Shown here in pieces: positions 26,383 to 34,540 of a DNA stretch of 64,000 nucleotides. Under the pieces are notes generated by a model that was not told the origin of the DNA, searched no databases, and saw only the letters and a program-made list of their open reading frames with translations. The stretch comes from UBA1429 sp964482225. GTDB taxonomy: Bacteria > Chloroflexota > Anaerolineae > UBA1429. Each line of letters begins with the position of its first letter. Positions within the stretch are counted from its first letter, which is position 1. The stretch covers positions 62,001 to 126,000 of the forward strand of contig CAYZWT010000011.1 of NCBI GenBank assembly GCA_964482225.1, read 5' to 3'. The translations under genes and the position numbers were made by a program.

Positions 26383-26871
26383 ATGAAAAAAGTCAGCGCG
26401 ACGTTGGTAGCCCTCTTGTCCATCCCTTTTCTTACCCTGGGGCTCTTGTTTCTGATCGCCAGCAACAGCCTGAGCAGGTTCCTCACCGCGGCGGCGCTGC
26501 TGGCCATCGGCCTGGTGCTGCTCATCGTGGGCGTGCGGCGGCTACGACGCCTGGCCACCATCAGCGAGGGCGCGTTGCGCACCGGCGCCGTCGAGCTGGC
26601 CCGCCGCCTGGGCGGTGAACTGACCGTTGCCCAACTGCGCGCCGAGTACCGCATCCCCCAGGATTTGGCGCAACGGGTGCTGGATCATCTGGTGAGCGAA
26701 GGCACCGCCACACGGGAGGAGCGCGCCGAGCGCGTCGTGTTCGTGTTCAAGGGCCTGCAGGCCGCGCTGGCGCGCAAGCTCTGCCCGTATTGCGCCACAG
26801 AGCTGCCCGTGCGCGAGGCGTTGCGCAAATGCCCCAACTGCGGCGCCCAGCTCGAGATCAGCAAGACCTGA
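26383..26871 (+). CDS. Membrane protein with winged-helix-like and zinc-ribbon domains
   Basis: 162 residues, ATG at 26383 behind GGAGG (a TTG at 26380 is less likely). Two TM helices in the first 52 residues (LVALLSIPFLTLGLLFLIAS; FLTAAALLAIGLVLLIVGV) are followed by a helical, winged-helix-like segment (GGELTVAQLRAEYRIPQDLA; VLDHLVSEGTATR) and a C-terminal zinc ribbon with two C-x2-C knuckles (CPYC ... CPNC). The soluble part should be cytosolic. Similar architectures occur in Chloroflexota as uncharacterised proteins. It may sense or bind partners of the operon; no function is assigned. Confidence 0.72.
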   Translation: MKKVSATLVALLSIPFLTLGLLFLIASNSLSRFLTAAALLAIGLVLLIVGVRRLRRLATISEGALRTGAVELARRLGGELTVAQLRAEYRIPQDLAQRVLDHLVSEGTATREERAERVVFVFKGLQAALARKLCPYCATELPVREALRKCPNCGAQLEISKT

Positions 26872-26876
26872 CCTTT

Positions 26877-28919
26877 GTGGCACGGTTGAGGGCGCGTCTC
26901 GCCATCGGCCTGACCCTGCTGCTGGGCGCCCTGCTCGCAGTGGGCTGCGGCCTGCCGGTGGCGCCCGGCCCCTCTTATGCGCCCGGCGTCCACGTCGAGG
27001 TCCAGGTGCAGGCGGCGCCCACGGCGACGGCTGTCTTGCCGCCATCGCCCGCGCCCCAGGCGTCTCCCTCGCCAGCGCCCACGGCTCCGCCCACGCCGAC
27101 CCTGGCCCCCACCCCTGGCCTGGCCGAGCGTCTGCGCGAGGTTCCGATGCCCGTGCGCGTCGCAACCCTGCCCGATGAGGCTTTATCCCAGCCGCCCGCC
27201 GTGCTACACCAGGTGGGCGACCGCAAGTCGTTCTGGGTGCTGGACCTGGAGGTGGCCGGGCACGTGTCTATCACGGCCACGCTGCGGGCAGCGGGGGAGT
27301 ATGTGCAGATCTGGGTGCAGGATGGCGTCCCCGTGGCGCAAGATGCGCTGGAAGAGGCCGCGCGCGCCTTTGACGAGCGTATCTATCCCACCGTGCGGGC
27401 CGCCTTTGGCAGCGAGCGCACCCCCGGCATTGATGGCGACCCGCGCCTGGTGGTGCTCAACGCCCGCCTCTCGGGGGCCTCTGGCTACTTTGCCGCCAAC
27501 AACAGCTATCCCCGCAGCGTGGACCCCTACAGCAACGAACACGAGATGTTTGTCATGAACCTGAACGCGCTCCAGCCGGGGAGCGACCTCTACCTGCGGG
27601 TGCTGGCCCACGAATTTCAACACATGATCCACTGGCGCCAGAACCCCGGCGAGGCGGCATGGATCAATGAGGGCGCCTCGCTGCTGGCCGAGGACCTGGC
27701 AGGCTATGGCCCGCCCCAGGCCGACGTGAATGCCTATGCTCGACAGCCCGGCCTGCAGCTCACCACCTGGTCGGCGCGGGGCGACCGCATCTCGGCCCAC
27801 TATGGCGCGGCCTATCTGCTGCTGCGCTATTTCTACGAGCGCTATGGCGCCGATGCGCTGCGCGCGCTGGTGGCCCATCCTCGCCGGGGCATCCCCGGCC
27901 TTGATGACGTGCTGGCGACCCTGGATGGGCGCCGCTTTGATGATCTCTTGGCCGATTGGGCCATCGCCAACCTGCTGGATGATCCCACTCTGGAGGATGG
28001 CCGCTATGGCTATGCGGGCGTCAGCGTCGCTGCCGAGCCCCAGGCCGTCGCACACCGCTACCCCCACACCACGACGGCGACCCTGAACCCCTATGGCGTG
28101 CAATACGTCACCCTCTACCCGCCCCTGGACGCCCAGGGGCCGGAGACGCTCCACATCCGGTTCGAGGGGCCCACGACGACGCGGCTGGTCCCCGCCGATG
28201 CGCCCGACGGCGGCTCGTTCTGGTGGTCGAACCGGGGCGACCTGGGCCACAGCTTGCTGGAGCGACGCCTGGACCTGACGGGCGTGGCCAGCGCAGAGCT
28301 GACCTACGACCTCTGGTTCGATCTGGAATACGGCTGGGACTATGCCGGGGTGCGGGTCTCAGAGGATGGGGGCGAGAGCTGGACCTGGCTGGTGGGCGAG
28401 CAGATGGCCGAGCTACCGGGGGCCAGCGCCGCGCCGGGGCCGGTCTATTCGGGGCGTTCGGGGGTCTCGCGCGAGGCCCTCTACAGCCTCGATCCGCCGC
28501 CCGCCCGCTGGGTGCAGGAGCGCCTGGATCTGACCCCCTATGCCGGGCGCGAGATCCTGTTGCGCTTTGACACATATACCGACGACAGCGTCAACGAGCC
28601 GGGCCTCTGCCTGGACAACCTGCGGGTCGAGGCCATCGGGTTCCACGACGACGCCGAGACAGACGACGCGGGCTGGCGCGCCGAGGGGTTCCTGCGCGTA
28701 GATAACACGCTGCCGGTGGCGTACATTGCCCAGGTCGTGACCTATGGCGAGGGCGTGGGGGTGCAACGGCTGCCGGTGGAGCAGGGCGTGGGCGAATGGC
28801 TGTTGCCCGGCCTGGGCGGCGGGGTCGAGCGCGCCGTGCTGGCGCTCGCGGCAGTCGCCCCCGTGACCACCGAGCCGATCCCCTATACCCTGCTTGTGGA
28901 AGTGTGGCAGGGGCCGTGA
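26877..28919 (+). CDS. Secreted lipoprotein metalloprotease (immune inhibitor A / M6-like) with C-terminal beta domains
   Basis: About 680 residues. GTG at 26877, six bases after the previous stop, gives a lipoprotein signal peptide (LAIGLTLLLGALLAVGC). A Pro/Thr/Ala-rich linker (about 45-80) leads to the protease domain with HEFQH at 245-249 and WINEGAS 13 residues on, whose Glu265 may be the third zinc ligand. The C-terminal half has jelly-roll-type blocks like those of immune inhibitor A (YDLWFDLEYGWDYAGVRVSE; REILLRFDTYTDDSVNEPGL). It would act outside the membrane on proteins. As the last gene of the operon it could process the extracytoplasmic part of a partner, but its location makes a leader-peptidase role for the cytosolic HSAC tail unlikely. 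Confidence 0.85.
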   Translation: MARLRARLAIGLTLLLGALLAVGCGLPVAPGPSYAPGVHVEVQVQAAPTATAVLPPSPAPQASPSPAPTAPPTPTLAPTPGLAERLREVPMPVRVATLPDEALSQPPAVLHQVGDRKSFWVLDLEVAGHVSITATLRAAGEYVQIWVQDGVPVAQDALEEAARAFDERIYPTVRAAFGSERTPGIDGDPRLVVLNARLSGASGYFAANNSYPRSVDPYSNEHEMFVMNLNALQPGSDLYLRVLAHEFQHMIHWRQNPGEAAWINEGASLLAEDLAGYGPPQADVNAYARQPGLQLTTWSARGDRISAHYGAAYLLLRYFYERYGADALRALVAHPRRGIPGLDDVLATLDGRRFDDLLADWAIANLLDDPTLEDGRYGYAGVSVAAEPQAVAHRYPHTTTATLNPYGVQYVTLYPPLDAQGPETLHIRFEGPTTTRLVPADAPDGGSFWWSNRGDLGHSLLERRLDLTGVASAELTYDLWFDLEYGWDYAGVRVSEDGGESWTWLVGEQMAELPGASAAPGPVYSGRSGVSREALYSLDPPPARWVQERLDLTPYAGREILLRFDTYTDDSVNEPGLCLDNLRVEAIGFHDDAETDDAGWRAEGFLRVDNTLPVAYIAQVVTYGEGVGVQRLPVEQGVGEWLLPGLGGGVERAVLALAAVAPVTTEPIPYTLLVEVWQGP

Positions 28920-28996
28920 GCCGAGGCTTTGCCGTGGCGCTGTTCCATCCGACGCCAGGGGAGCCCACTCCGCTCCGGACGAAGCTGCGCATCGGA

Positions 28997-29032
28997 CGAA
29001 GCGGAGCTTCGTTGGCGGGCGAGACGCCCGCC
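28997..29032. terminator. Two hairpins between convergent genes; candidate dispersed repeat
   Basis: CGAAGC/GCTTCG (28997-29011, GGA loop) is followed at once by a perfect 8-bp stem GGCGGGCG (29014-29021), AGA loop, CGCCCGCC (29025-29032). They lie in the 165-base gap between the metalloprotease (+) and selA (-) stops, so a bidirectional termination role is plausible. Confidence 0.5.
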
Positions 29033-29084
29033 CTCCATGCGGGGCTTGGCACAGCAAGTGTGCTACACACCGCAGCAGGGGACG

Positions 29085-30458
29085 CTAGGCGAGTATCTCT
29101 CGCAGGCGCGCCAGCAGGGCGGGCTCCTCGCGGGGCAGCACGGTGCGCAGGTCCAGCACCACCCGCTCCTCCTGGATGCGCGCCACCACGGGCGGCTGGC
29201 CGCCGCGCAGGCGGGCCGCCAGGGCTGTGGCATCGCCCGGAGGCAGGGCGATCAGCGTCGTGGGCAGCGATTCCTCCGGCAGCGACCCGCCGCCGATCAT
29301 GGAGCGACCTGCGAGCAGTTCGCACCCTGAGGCCAACGCGCCCAGGGCCTCCAGCAGCGTGCGTCCCCGCCGGGCGATCTCGTCCGCGCCCAGGGCCATC
29401 ATGCGCCAAATGGGCACCTGTTCCAGCGCCTCGCCGATGAGATAGTGCAGCAGGTTGGCCTGAATGCCCGCCAGGGTGATCTTGTCCACCCGCAGGGCGC
29501 GGGTGAGGGGGTGGCGTCGCAGCTGCTCGATCAGGTCGCGCCGCCCCACCAGCAGGCCCGCCTGGGGCCCGCCCAGCAGCTTGTCGCCGCTAAAGGTGAC
29601 CAGGTCGGCGCCGGCGGCCAGGCTCTCCTGGACGGTGGGCTCGTGGGGCAGGCCCACAAGCGCCGTATCCAGCAGGGTGCCGCTGCCCAGATCGTCCAGC
29701 AGCAGGCAGCCGCGCTCGTGGGCCAGCTCGGCCAGCTCGGCCAAGCTCGGTTGGTGGGCGAACCCCTGGATGCGAAAGTTGCTGGCGTGTACCCGCATTA
29801 GGGCAACGGTCTCGTCGCCCAGGGCCTCGGCATAGTCGCGGGCATAGGTGCGGTTGGTGGTGCCCACCTCCACCATGCGCGCGCCGCTCTGGGCCATCAC
29901 GTCGGGAATGCGAAAGCCGCCGCCGATCTCGACCAGTTGGCCCCGCGAGATGATCACCTCGCGGCCACGGGCCAGCGCTGAGAGGGCCAGCAGCACGGCG
30001 CCCGCGTTGTTGTTCACCACCAGGGCGGCCTCGGCGCCGGTCAGGCGGCAGAGCAACGCCTCGGCATGCACATAGCGCGAGCCGCGCTGCCCGGCGGCCA
30101 GATCGAACTCGAGGTTGCTGTAGGAAGCGCCCGCCTGCTGCATCGCCGCCAGGGTCGCGTCGCTGAGGGGGGCGCGCCCCAGGTTGGTGTGCAGCACCAC
30201 GCCCGTGGCGTTGATTACCGGGCGCAGGGTGGGCTGCACGTCGTCCTCCAGGATCTGGCGCGCCCGCTCCAGCGTGGCCTCCGCGCCCGGGTAAGCGTCG
30301 CCCCGGAGGATCGCCCGGCGGGCCTCTTCCAACGCCCCCCGCAGGGCGCCCAGCACCAGCTCGCGTCCGTAAGCGGCGATCCAGGCTGCCGTCTCGTCGC
30401 GCCGCAACAGGGCATCCACGCCATCGAGCTGCCGGAGCCGCACTTGCAGGTCATCCAT
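29085..30458 (-). CDS. selA: L-seryl-tRNA(Sec) selenium transferase
   Basis: PLP enzyme converting Ser-tRNA(Sec) to Sec-tRNA(Sec) using selenophosphate, the bacterial route to selenocysteine. 457 residues from the ATG at 30458 behind AAGGAG. Family features: RPVINATGVVLHTNLGRAPL near residue 85, LVVNNNAGAVLLAL, and the PLP lysine in VTFSGDKLLGGPQAG. Length is standard. It overlaps the ferredoxin subunit gene by 8 bases. No selB, selD or tRNA-Sec is visible in the window. Confidence 0.95.
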   Translation of the reverse strand: MDDLQVRLRQLDGVDALLRRDETAAWIAAYGRELVLGALRGALEEARRAILRGDAYPGAEATLERARQILEDDVQPTLRPVINATGVVLHTNLGRAPLSDATLAAMQQAGASYSNLEFDLAAGQRGSRYVHAEALLCRLTGAEAALVVNNNAGAVLLALSALARGREVIISRGQLVEIGGGFRIPDVMAQSGARMVEVGTTNRTYARDYAEALGDETVALMRVHASNFRIQGFAHQPSLAELAELAHERGCLLLDDLGSGTLLDTALVGLPHEPTVQESLAAGADLVTFSGDKLLGGPQAGLLVGRRDLIEQLRRHPLTRALRVDKITLAGIQANLLHYLIGEALEQVPIWRMMALGADEIARRGRTLLEALGALASGCELLAGRSMIGGGSLPEESLPTTLIALPPGDATALAARLRGGQPPVVARIQEERVVLDLRTVLPREEPALLARLREILA

Positions 30459-31023
30459 GGGTTTCTCCTTCCGGGGGCGCGCCGTCGCGCACGGCATAGT
30501 ACACCCGTGGGCCGATGCCCGCGTCATCCCAGGTGGGATCGGCGCGGCGCGGACGGCCAAGCTCGGCGGAGGGCGCCAGGGCCAGGGCTCGCATGGGGCA
30601 GGCCCGCACACAGGTGGGCTGCCAGCCCAGGGCCAGCTCGTCCACGCAGCCATCGCACTTGCTCGGGGCGCCACTGGCATCCAGGGCGATGGCCCCAAAG
30701 GGACAGGCATCGGCGCAGGCGCCGCAGGCGGCGCACAGCGCCTGATCTATGGCCACCCAGCCCTCATCGTTGGCGGCGATGGCCCCCGTGGGGCAGGCCG
30801 CCGCGCAGGCCGGGGCGGCGCAGTGAAAGCAGTGCACGACGCGAAAGGCCAGGCTGGGGCGGGGATACGCGCCCGCCTCGCAGCGTTCCACCCGCAGCCA
30901 ATCCAGTTCGTCAGGCAGGTCGGCGCGGTCCTTGCAGGCCACGCTACAGGCGAAACAGCCCACGCAGCGGGCCATGTCCACGATGAATACGCGCTCGCCC
31001 AGGGCGGGCAGGGCATCAGGCAT
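30451..31023 (-). CDS. 4Fe-4S ferredoxin subunit of a molybdopterin oxidoreductase (DmsB/NrfC-like)
   Basis: 190 residues, ATG at 31023 behind GAGGAGG, overlapping the molybdoenzyme stop by 8 bases. Four cysteine clusters are seen: CVGCFACSVAC, CFHCAAPACAAACP, CAACGACADACP and CDGCVDELALGWQPTCVRACP, the usual pattern for four [4Fe-4S] clusters. No Tat signal is visible. It passes electrons between the molybdenum subunit and a quinone- or ferredoxin-linked partner; no membrane anchor gene is adjacent. Confidence 0.92.
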   Translation of the reverse strand: MPDALPALGERVFIVDMARCVGCFACSVACKDRADLPDELDWLRVERCEAGAYPRPSLAFRVVHCFHCAAPACAAACPTGAIAANDEGWVAIDQALCAACGACADACPFGAIALDASGAPSKCDGCVDELALGWQPTCVRACPMRALALAPSAELGRPRRADPTWDDAGIGPRVYYAVRDGAPPEGETHG

Positions 31024-33121
31024 CTTCCGGCCTCCTCACATCCACCCAGGCCGTATGGGTCGTGGGGCCGCCCGTGGGCGAGAGGGTGTGGTCGGTCAGG
31101 GTGTTGGCGCAGCCGCCCACGTCGTTCCCGGCGGCGTCTAGCGCCAGCCAGGTCCCCTGGGCCACCGAGACCACACCCGGCATGATGCGCGCCGTCACAT
31201 AGGCGGGAGCCAGGATGCTGCCCTGGGGCGCGCTCACGAGCACCAGGGCGCCATCGCTCACGTTTCGCTCGGCGGCGTCGGCGGGGTTGATCCAGACGGC
31301 CTGGGGCTCCAACCGGCGCAGCCAGGGGTTGGCGTCCAGGCAGGAGTTGGAGCGCAGCTTGTGGTGGGGTGTGACGAGCTGCAAGGGATAGCCCGCAGGG
31401 CAGGGCTCCGGGGCGATATAGGCCGGGATGGGCGGCAGGCCGTGTGCCTCAGCCTGGGGGCTGCTCAGCTCGATGCGGCCCGAACGGGTGGGCAGGCGAT
31501 GGCCCTCGGGGTCGCGGCGAAAGGCTGCCAGGGCCACCCGGGGCTCGGGGTCGCGGCGCACGATCCCCTGGCTGCGCAGCTCCTCCGAGTCCAGCGGCGA
31601 TTCGGCCAGGAGGGCGTCCAGCCACTCTTGCTCGGTGCGCCCCTGGGTGTAGGCCGGGCCAAAGCCCAGGCGCTCGGCCAGTTGCGCGAACACCCAATAG
31701 TCGGTGCGCGACTCCCCCCGCGAGGCCACGGCCTGCCGGCTGTAGAACAGGTGACTGTCGTGGCCCCAGGAGGTCACCAGGTCGCTGCGTTCCAGGTCGG
31801 TGTTGATGGGCAGCACCAGGTCGGCGTGCTGGGCCGTGGGCGTCATGTACTGCTCGTGCACGACCACAAAGGGGACGCGGGCCAGCGCGGCCAGATTGGC
31901 CAGGCTATCGGGGCTGCGGTTCACCAGGTTGCTGGCCACGACGTACAGCAGGGCGGGCGCGGGCTCCAGGCGCTCCTCCAGGATCCAGGGCGCCCACGAG
32001 CCGGGGGGCAGCCGACGGCCGGGGGCGTGGGGCCCCGCGGGGAGCTGGCCCAGGACGATCTGCTTGCCGCCGCCACGGGTGCCAGAGCCGCCCAGGCCGC
32101 CCCCGCGCAGCCCCACGTTGCCGCTCAGGCAGGCCAGGGCCATCAGGGCGCGGGCGCTCTGCTCGCCGTAGCGGGTGCGCTGGGGGCCCCAGCCGGCCAG
32201 CAGCGCGGCAGGCCGCCGGGTGGCATACGCGCGGGCCAGGCGCCGGATCGTTTCGGCGGCCACCCCGGTGATGGGCTCGGCCCAGGACGGCGTCTTGGGC
32301 GTGGCGTCGTCCTGGCCCAGCAGGTAGCGGCGATAGGGCTCATAGCCGTGGGTGCAACGCTCAATGAATGCGAGATCGGCCAGACCCTCGGCCACCATGA
32401 CATGGGCCATGGCCGCGGCCAGGGCGGCGTCGCTGCCGGGGCGCATGGGCACCCACTCGTCGGCCAGCACGCCCGAATCGGTATAGCGCGGGTCCAGCAG
32501 CACCACCCGCGCGCCCCGGTCGCGGGCCTCGGCCACAAAGTGGGCCGTGTTGGGGCCCATATGGTTCTCGGCGGGGTTCATGCCCCACAGCAGGATCAGG
32601 CGGCTATCCAGCAGGGTGGCCCGGTCGCTGCCCGAGAGGTTGCTGCCCAGCATCCACTGCTGCGCCATCGAGACGTTGTGCACGCTCATGTTGCCCGAGA
32701 CCTCGGTCACCGGCGCCCAGTGGGAGAAAAAGCGGCGCGAGGCCGGGGCCCCGCTGAGACCCCGCCCTGAGATGGAGCCGGCGCCGGTAGCGTGCAGGAT
32801 CGCCAGGGGGCCATGCTCCGCCAGGGCGCGCGACAGGCGCTCGGCCAGCTCGTCCAGGGCCGCATCCCACGGGACAGGCTCGAATACGCCGGCCCCACGG
32901 GGCCCGACGCGGCGCAAGGGCCGTAGCACCCGCTCGGGCGCATCCAGCAGGCGGCGGTGGGCGCGCCCCCGCAGGCAGGGGATCAGGCGCGGGAACCGGG
33001 CGGTATCGGGGCGGTCGGGGGGCGTGTCAAGGCGCACCAGGCGCCCATCGTCGTCCACGCAGGCGATCAGCTCGCAGCGGCTGCCGCAATCCAGGGTGCA
33101 AGTAAAGGGGATGCGCCTCAC
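31016..33121 (-). CDS. DMSO-reductase-family molybdopterin oxidoreductase, catalytic subunit
   Basis: About 701 residues. I use the GTG at 33121 (10 bases after GGAGG); the open frame to 33418 is antisense-like and overlaps the next gene. The N-terminal cluster is C-x3-C-x3-C (FTCTLDCGSRCEL) with the fourth Cys in IPCLRG. The block SVHNVSMAQQWMLGSNLSG aligns with the Mo-ligand region of DmsA, so the ligand is probably Ser rather than Cys or Sec. Further pterin-binding motifs are LILLWGMNPAENHMG and VTPHHKLRSNSC. No Tat signal is seen, so it may act in the cytosol. The substrate is unknown. Confidence 0.9.
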   Translation of the reverse strand: MRRIPFTCTLDCGSRCELIACVDDDGRLVRLDTPPDRPDTARFPRLIPCLRGRAHRRLLDAPERVLRPLRRVGPRGAGVFEPVPWDAALDELAERLSRALAEHGPLAILHATGAGSISGRGLSGAPASRRFFSHWAPVTEVSGNMSVHNVSMAQQWMLGSNLSGSDRATLLDSRLILLWGMNPAENHMGPNTAHFVAEARDRGARVVLLDPRYTDSGVLADEWVPMRPGSDAALAAAMAHVMVAEGLADLAFIERCTHGYEPYRRYLLGQDDATPKTPSWAEPITGVAAETIRRLARAYATRRPAALLAGWGPQRTRYGEQSARALMALACLSGNVGLRGGGLGGSGTRGGGKQIVLGQLPAGPHAPGRRLPPGSWAPWILEERLEPAPALLYVVASNLVNRSPDSLANLAALARVPFVVVHEQYMTPTAQHADLVLPINTDLERSDLVTSWGHDSHLFYSRQAVASRGESRTDYWVFAQLAERLGFGPAYTQGRTEQEWLDALLAESPLDSEELRSQGIVRRDPEPRVALAAFRRDPEGHRLPTRSGRIELSSPQAEAHGLPPIPAYIAPEPCPAGYPLQLVTPHHKLRSNSCLDANPWLRRLEPQAVWINPADAAERNVSDGALVLVSAPQGSILAPAYVTARIMPGVVSVAQGTWLALDAAGNDVGGCANTLTDHTLSPTGGPTTHTAWVDVRRPEDA

Positions 33122-33143
33122 GCGCCGATGGCCTCCATTGTCA

Positions 33144-33443
33144 TCAGATCTCTTGCCAGCGATGGCGCTTGAGGTCAACGCGCCCATCCAGGCCCATCTC
33201 GACGCCCTCCTCCGCCAGCAGCGCCCGCTGCATCTCGCGACCCTCGCCTGTGAGGCTGCTCTTGCCCTGGGCGTTGACCACCCGGTACCAGGGCAAGCCC
33301 TCGGGGCATTGGCGCATGGCCCAGCCGACGGTGCGGGCGCCGTTGGGCATGCCCAGGGCAAGGGCGATCTGCCCGTAGGTGGCGACGCAGCCCGGCGGGA
33401 TGCGGGCAAGCACGGCAAACACCTGGTCGTACAGCGAGGACAT
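33144..33443 (-). CDS. Alkyltransferase-like protein (MGMT-family, Trp in place of the acceptor Cys)
   Basis: 99 residues. It has the helix-turn-helix of the MGMT C-terminal domain (IPPGCVATYGQIALALGMPN; ARTVGWAMRQC) and the arginine finger region. The alkyl-acceptor motif P-C-H-R-V is LPWYRVV here: Trp replaces Cys, as in ATL proteins, which bind O6-alkylguanine without repairing it and flag it for nucleotide excision repair. It starts behind GGGGAG. Confidence 0.9.
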   Translation of the reverse strand: MSSLYDQVFAVLARIPPGCVATYGQIALALGMPNGARTVGWAMRQCPEGLPWYRVVNAQGKSSLTGEGREMQRALLAEEGVEMGLDGRVDLKRHRWQEI

Positions 33444-33455
33444 GCTACACTCCCC

Positions 33456-34526
33456 TTATACCAGAGAAAGGTTGGGGATCACATCCAGATCCAGGCCGGA
33501 GCGGTGGCCTGCCAGGTAGCGATAGTAGGCGGCAGCGCCGATCATGGCGGCGTTGTCGGTGCAGTGGCGGATGGGTGGAAAGCGCACCGGCTTGGGCGAG
33601 CGCTCGGTCAGCGTCTGGCGCAAGAGCTGGTTGGCGGCCACGCCTCCGGCCACCAGCACCTCGACGGCCTCAAAGCTCTCTACAGCCTGCACCGTCTTGG
33701 TCACCAGGGCCTCCACCAGGGCGGCCTGAAAGCTGGCGGCGATATCAGCGATGGGCAACGCTACTTCGTCCGGATCAATTCTGGCATCGGCGAAGGAGAG
33801 GCCGTGGCTCTGTACATCCAGCCCTTGCTCGCGCTGCAGGTCGTTGACCAGGCGCAGCACCGCCGTCTTGAGCCCGCTAAAGGAGAAATCGTACGGCCCC
33901 ACATTCAGGGCGCGTGGCAGATCGTAAGCGTGGGGGTTGCCCTTGGCTGCGGCACGCTGGATGGCGGGGCCGCCCGGGTAACCCAGACCCAGCAGCCGCG
34001 CCACCTTGTCAAACGCCTCGCCGGCGGCGTCATCCACGGTCTTGCCCAGCCGCTCGTAGCGTAGGTGCTCGTGCATGACCACCAGGTCGGTATGGCCGCC
34101 CGAGACGATCAGGCAGATGGAGGGAAAGGGGGGCGGGGTCTCGGGGCCGCCCTCGCACTCTAGCCAGTTGGCATAGATGTGCCCCTCCATGTGGTTGATG
34201 CCCACCAGGGGCAGCCCTCGCGCGGCGGCCAGGGCCTTGGCGGCGTTGACGCCCACCAGCAGCGAGCCCGCCAGGCCGGGGCCGTTCACCACGGCGATGG
34301 CCGCCAGGTCATCCCAGCCCAGTTCGGCCTGGGCCAGGGCCTCGCGGATGGTGGGCGCAATGTCGCGGACGTGCTGCCGCGAGGCGGCCTCGGGGAATAC
34401 CCCGCCATACTGCCTGTGCAGCGCGATCTGCGAGGCCACCACATTGGAGAGGATATGGCGGCCCTCTTGCACCACGGCGGCGGCGGTCTCGTCGCAGGAA
34501 CTCTCAATGGCCAGGATGTTGATCAT
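33456..34526 (-). CDS. tsaD: tRNA N6-threonylcarbamoyladenosine transferase TsaD
   Basis: Transfers the threonylcarbamoyl group to A37 of ANN-decoding tRNAs, with TsaB and TsaE. 356 residues. Signatures: ILAIESSCDETAAAVV, metal site NHMEGHIYA, LIVSGGHTDLV, GEAFDKVARLLGLGYPGGP, FSFSGLKTAV and a terminal NAAMIGAAAYYRYLAG. Length is normal. tsaB and tsaE are not next to it. Confidence 0.97.
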   Translation of the reverse strand: MINILAIESSCDETAAAVVQEGRHILSNVVASQIALHRQYGGVFPEAASRQHVRDIAPTIREALAQAELGWDDLAAIAVVNGPGLAGSLLVGVNAAKALAAARGLPLVGINHMEGHIYANWLECEGGPETPPPFPSICLIVSGGHTDLVVMHEHLRYERLGKTVDDAAGEAFDKVARLLGLGYPGGPAIQRAAAKGNPHAYDLPRALNVGPYDFSFSGLKTAVLRLVNDLQREQGLDVQSHGLSFADARIDPDEVALPIADIAASFQAALVEALVTKTVQAVESFEAVEVLVAGGVAANQLLRQTLTERSPKPVRFPPIRHCTDNAAMIGAAAYYRYLAGHRSGLDLDVIPNLSLV

Positions 34527-34540
34527 GTCGTTGGCGTACC

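Noticed and set aside
31016..33121. Selenocysteine in the molybdoenzyme because selA is adjacent
   Set aside because: The frame has no internal TGA at the ligand position, which aligns with Ser in NVSMAQQ.
33122..33418. N-terminal extension of the molybdoenzyme up to 33418
   Set aside because: It overlaps the alkyltransferase-like gene on the same strand, is Arg/Pro/Ala-rich, and precedes the conserved cluster motif without family similarity.
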